From assembly GCF_021155775.2 (NCBI RefSeq), contig NC_060233.1, positions 14,518,537-14,582,536 of the forward strand: a DNA stretch of 64,000 nucleotides. Reading direction: 5' to 3'. The DNA comes from Neodiprion pinetum. Taxonomy: Eukaryota > Arthropoda > Insecta > Hymenoptera > Diprionidae. Shown piece after piece: positions 63,075 through 64,000 of this stretch (its first letter is position 1; the number at the start of each line of letters is the position of its first letter). Under the pieces are notes generated by a model. It did not search any database. It was not told where the DNA came from and saw only the letters and a program-made list of their open reading frames with translations. The position numbers and the translations under genes were made by a program.

Positions 63075-64000
63075 TGTAACAAGGTGTGTCCTCAATTGCC
63101 ATCAAAAATCGAACAAATCATTCTAAGCCAAAGTTTTCACCAAAATATCTGCTGAACGCAAGCAAGTCTTGCCGAGCATCAAAGAATAACAAATAAAAAT
63201 ATCGATACAATTTTGCTGGAGAAAAATTGTTTCGCAATAATTTTCGGTAAAAACGCAACGACAATTGCGGCTAGTGAAGCAGAGTTTTTGCACATACACA
63301 CATTGTTATGTGGGAACACGCCCACGAACTGCCGTTAACCGAGAAGAAGGACGCGAGTTAATTACTCGCTCTTATTACAAAGTGCCGTTATTTCGATCCT
63401 GGTCGCTCTAGATCGAACACGTCAATGACCACCGGCAATTGGTTGGGAAAATCGGCACACAAAACACGGGCTTTAAGCATGTACCGTTCAGTCCCAAGAG
63501 GCTCGTTCCGGTCTTATTTAAAATCACAATCATCCAGCAAAAGAAAAAGAAGAAGATACGTGTAATTACCTGGTGCGATGTCAATCGTGTTTATTTAATT
63601 GAAATTTTCATTGATAATAACCGTTCGTTTTCACTAACGTGAAATATTAATTACACGAGAGATGTAAGACCGATGAATTAGTCACACGATTTTAAAACGA
63701 TTCTTAACGATAGACATTTCAAGGTACTTCCTCGGTAGAGTCTCGGAACATTGTGCGCTATTGTGAACTCTTCAGAGACGTGTGGAAGGAACTTGAAAAT
63801 AACGTACCGCTACTCGGTATCGAGAGAATGCCATGAGCCTCTGAGGATGAAAAAAGAGAACTCTGGCATCCACAGTGTAGATAGAGAGTGCATGTCGTGT
63901 TATATAGGTCAATGAACACTCGACGCAAAACTGTTGCGTGTACTGGATTAAGTTTTTTCAGTAAAAGTAGAGCGTCTTTATTCCTGCGAAAGCATCACCC
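63075..64000. other. Non-coding, no gene recognised
   Basis: The last 0.9 kb shows no recognisable exon or repeat. One plus-strand frame at 63439-63642 ends in low-complexity lysine-rich sequence and is unlikely to be coding. Confidence 0.45.

Noticed and set aside
1..64000. tRNA, rRNA, CRISPR array or bacterial-type operons
   Set aside because: A scan by eye for tRNA box B-like sequences, spaced direct repeats and Shine-Dalgarno-led gene runs found none; the gene structure is eukaryotic.

Overview
The window looks like nuclear DNA of an insect: AT-rich, intron-bearing genes with GT-AG splice sites, many short non-autonomous DNA transposons, and proteins of typical insect families. The transposon types and codon patterns would suit a hymenopteran such as a sawfly or wasp, but I cannot fix the species from sequence alone. 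All genes I can support lie on the minus strand.

Region by region. Positions 1-9880 hold the 5' end of a class XVIII myosin gene (two coding exons, lysine/glutamate-rich start and PDZ domain). Its motor-domain exons would lie beyond position 1, so the first 8.3 kb is read as intron, and it carries a 1.0-kb hAT-type MITE with a perfect 8-bp target duplication. From 13842 to 53979 there is a tandem array of three complete ABCG half-transporter genes, all head to tail: gene A (13842-18957, 11 coding exons, 631 aa), gene B (25138-41628, 10 coding exons, 651 aa) and gene C (46577-53979, 9 coding exons, 637 aa). For each one I joined the exons across splice sites and the frame stays open from ATG to stop. 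Each keeps Walker A, Q-loop, LSGG signature, Walker B, H-loop and the membrane half. Several intron positions and phases are shared, so the three look like old tandem duplicates that have since lost, gained or shifted introns. From 53980 to 64000 I see no gene; it holds two copies of one 430-bp MITE family.

The three transporters belong to the ABCG1/ABCG4-like half-transporter family, which must dimerise to work and typically exports sterols or other lipids; substrates here are unknown. Gene B has a convincing TATA-less Inr + DPE core promoter 479 nt upstream of its ATG. Gene A uses a GC-AG intron.

Other points of interest are a 973-bp fold-back element inside a gene B intron, piggyBac-like ends, two miRNA-like hairpins, CTCF-like motifs near the gene boundaries, and a GC-rich antisense ORF island in a gene B intron. 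I found no wholly new system; the best leads are the hairpins, the transporter array's intron history and the MITE set.
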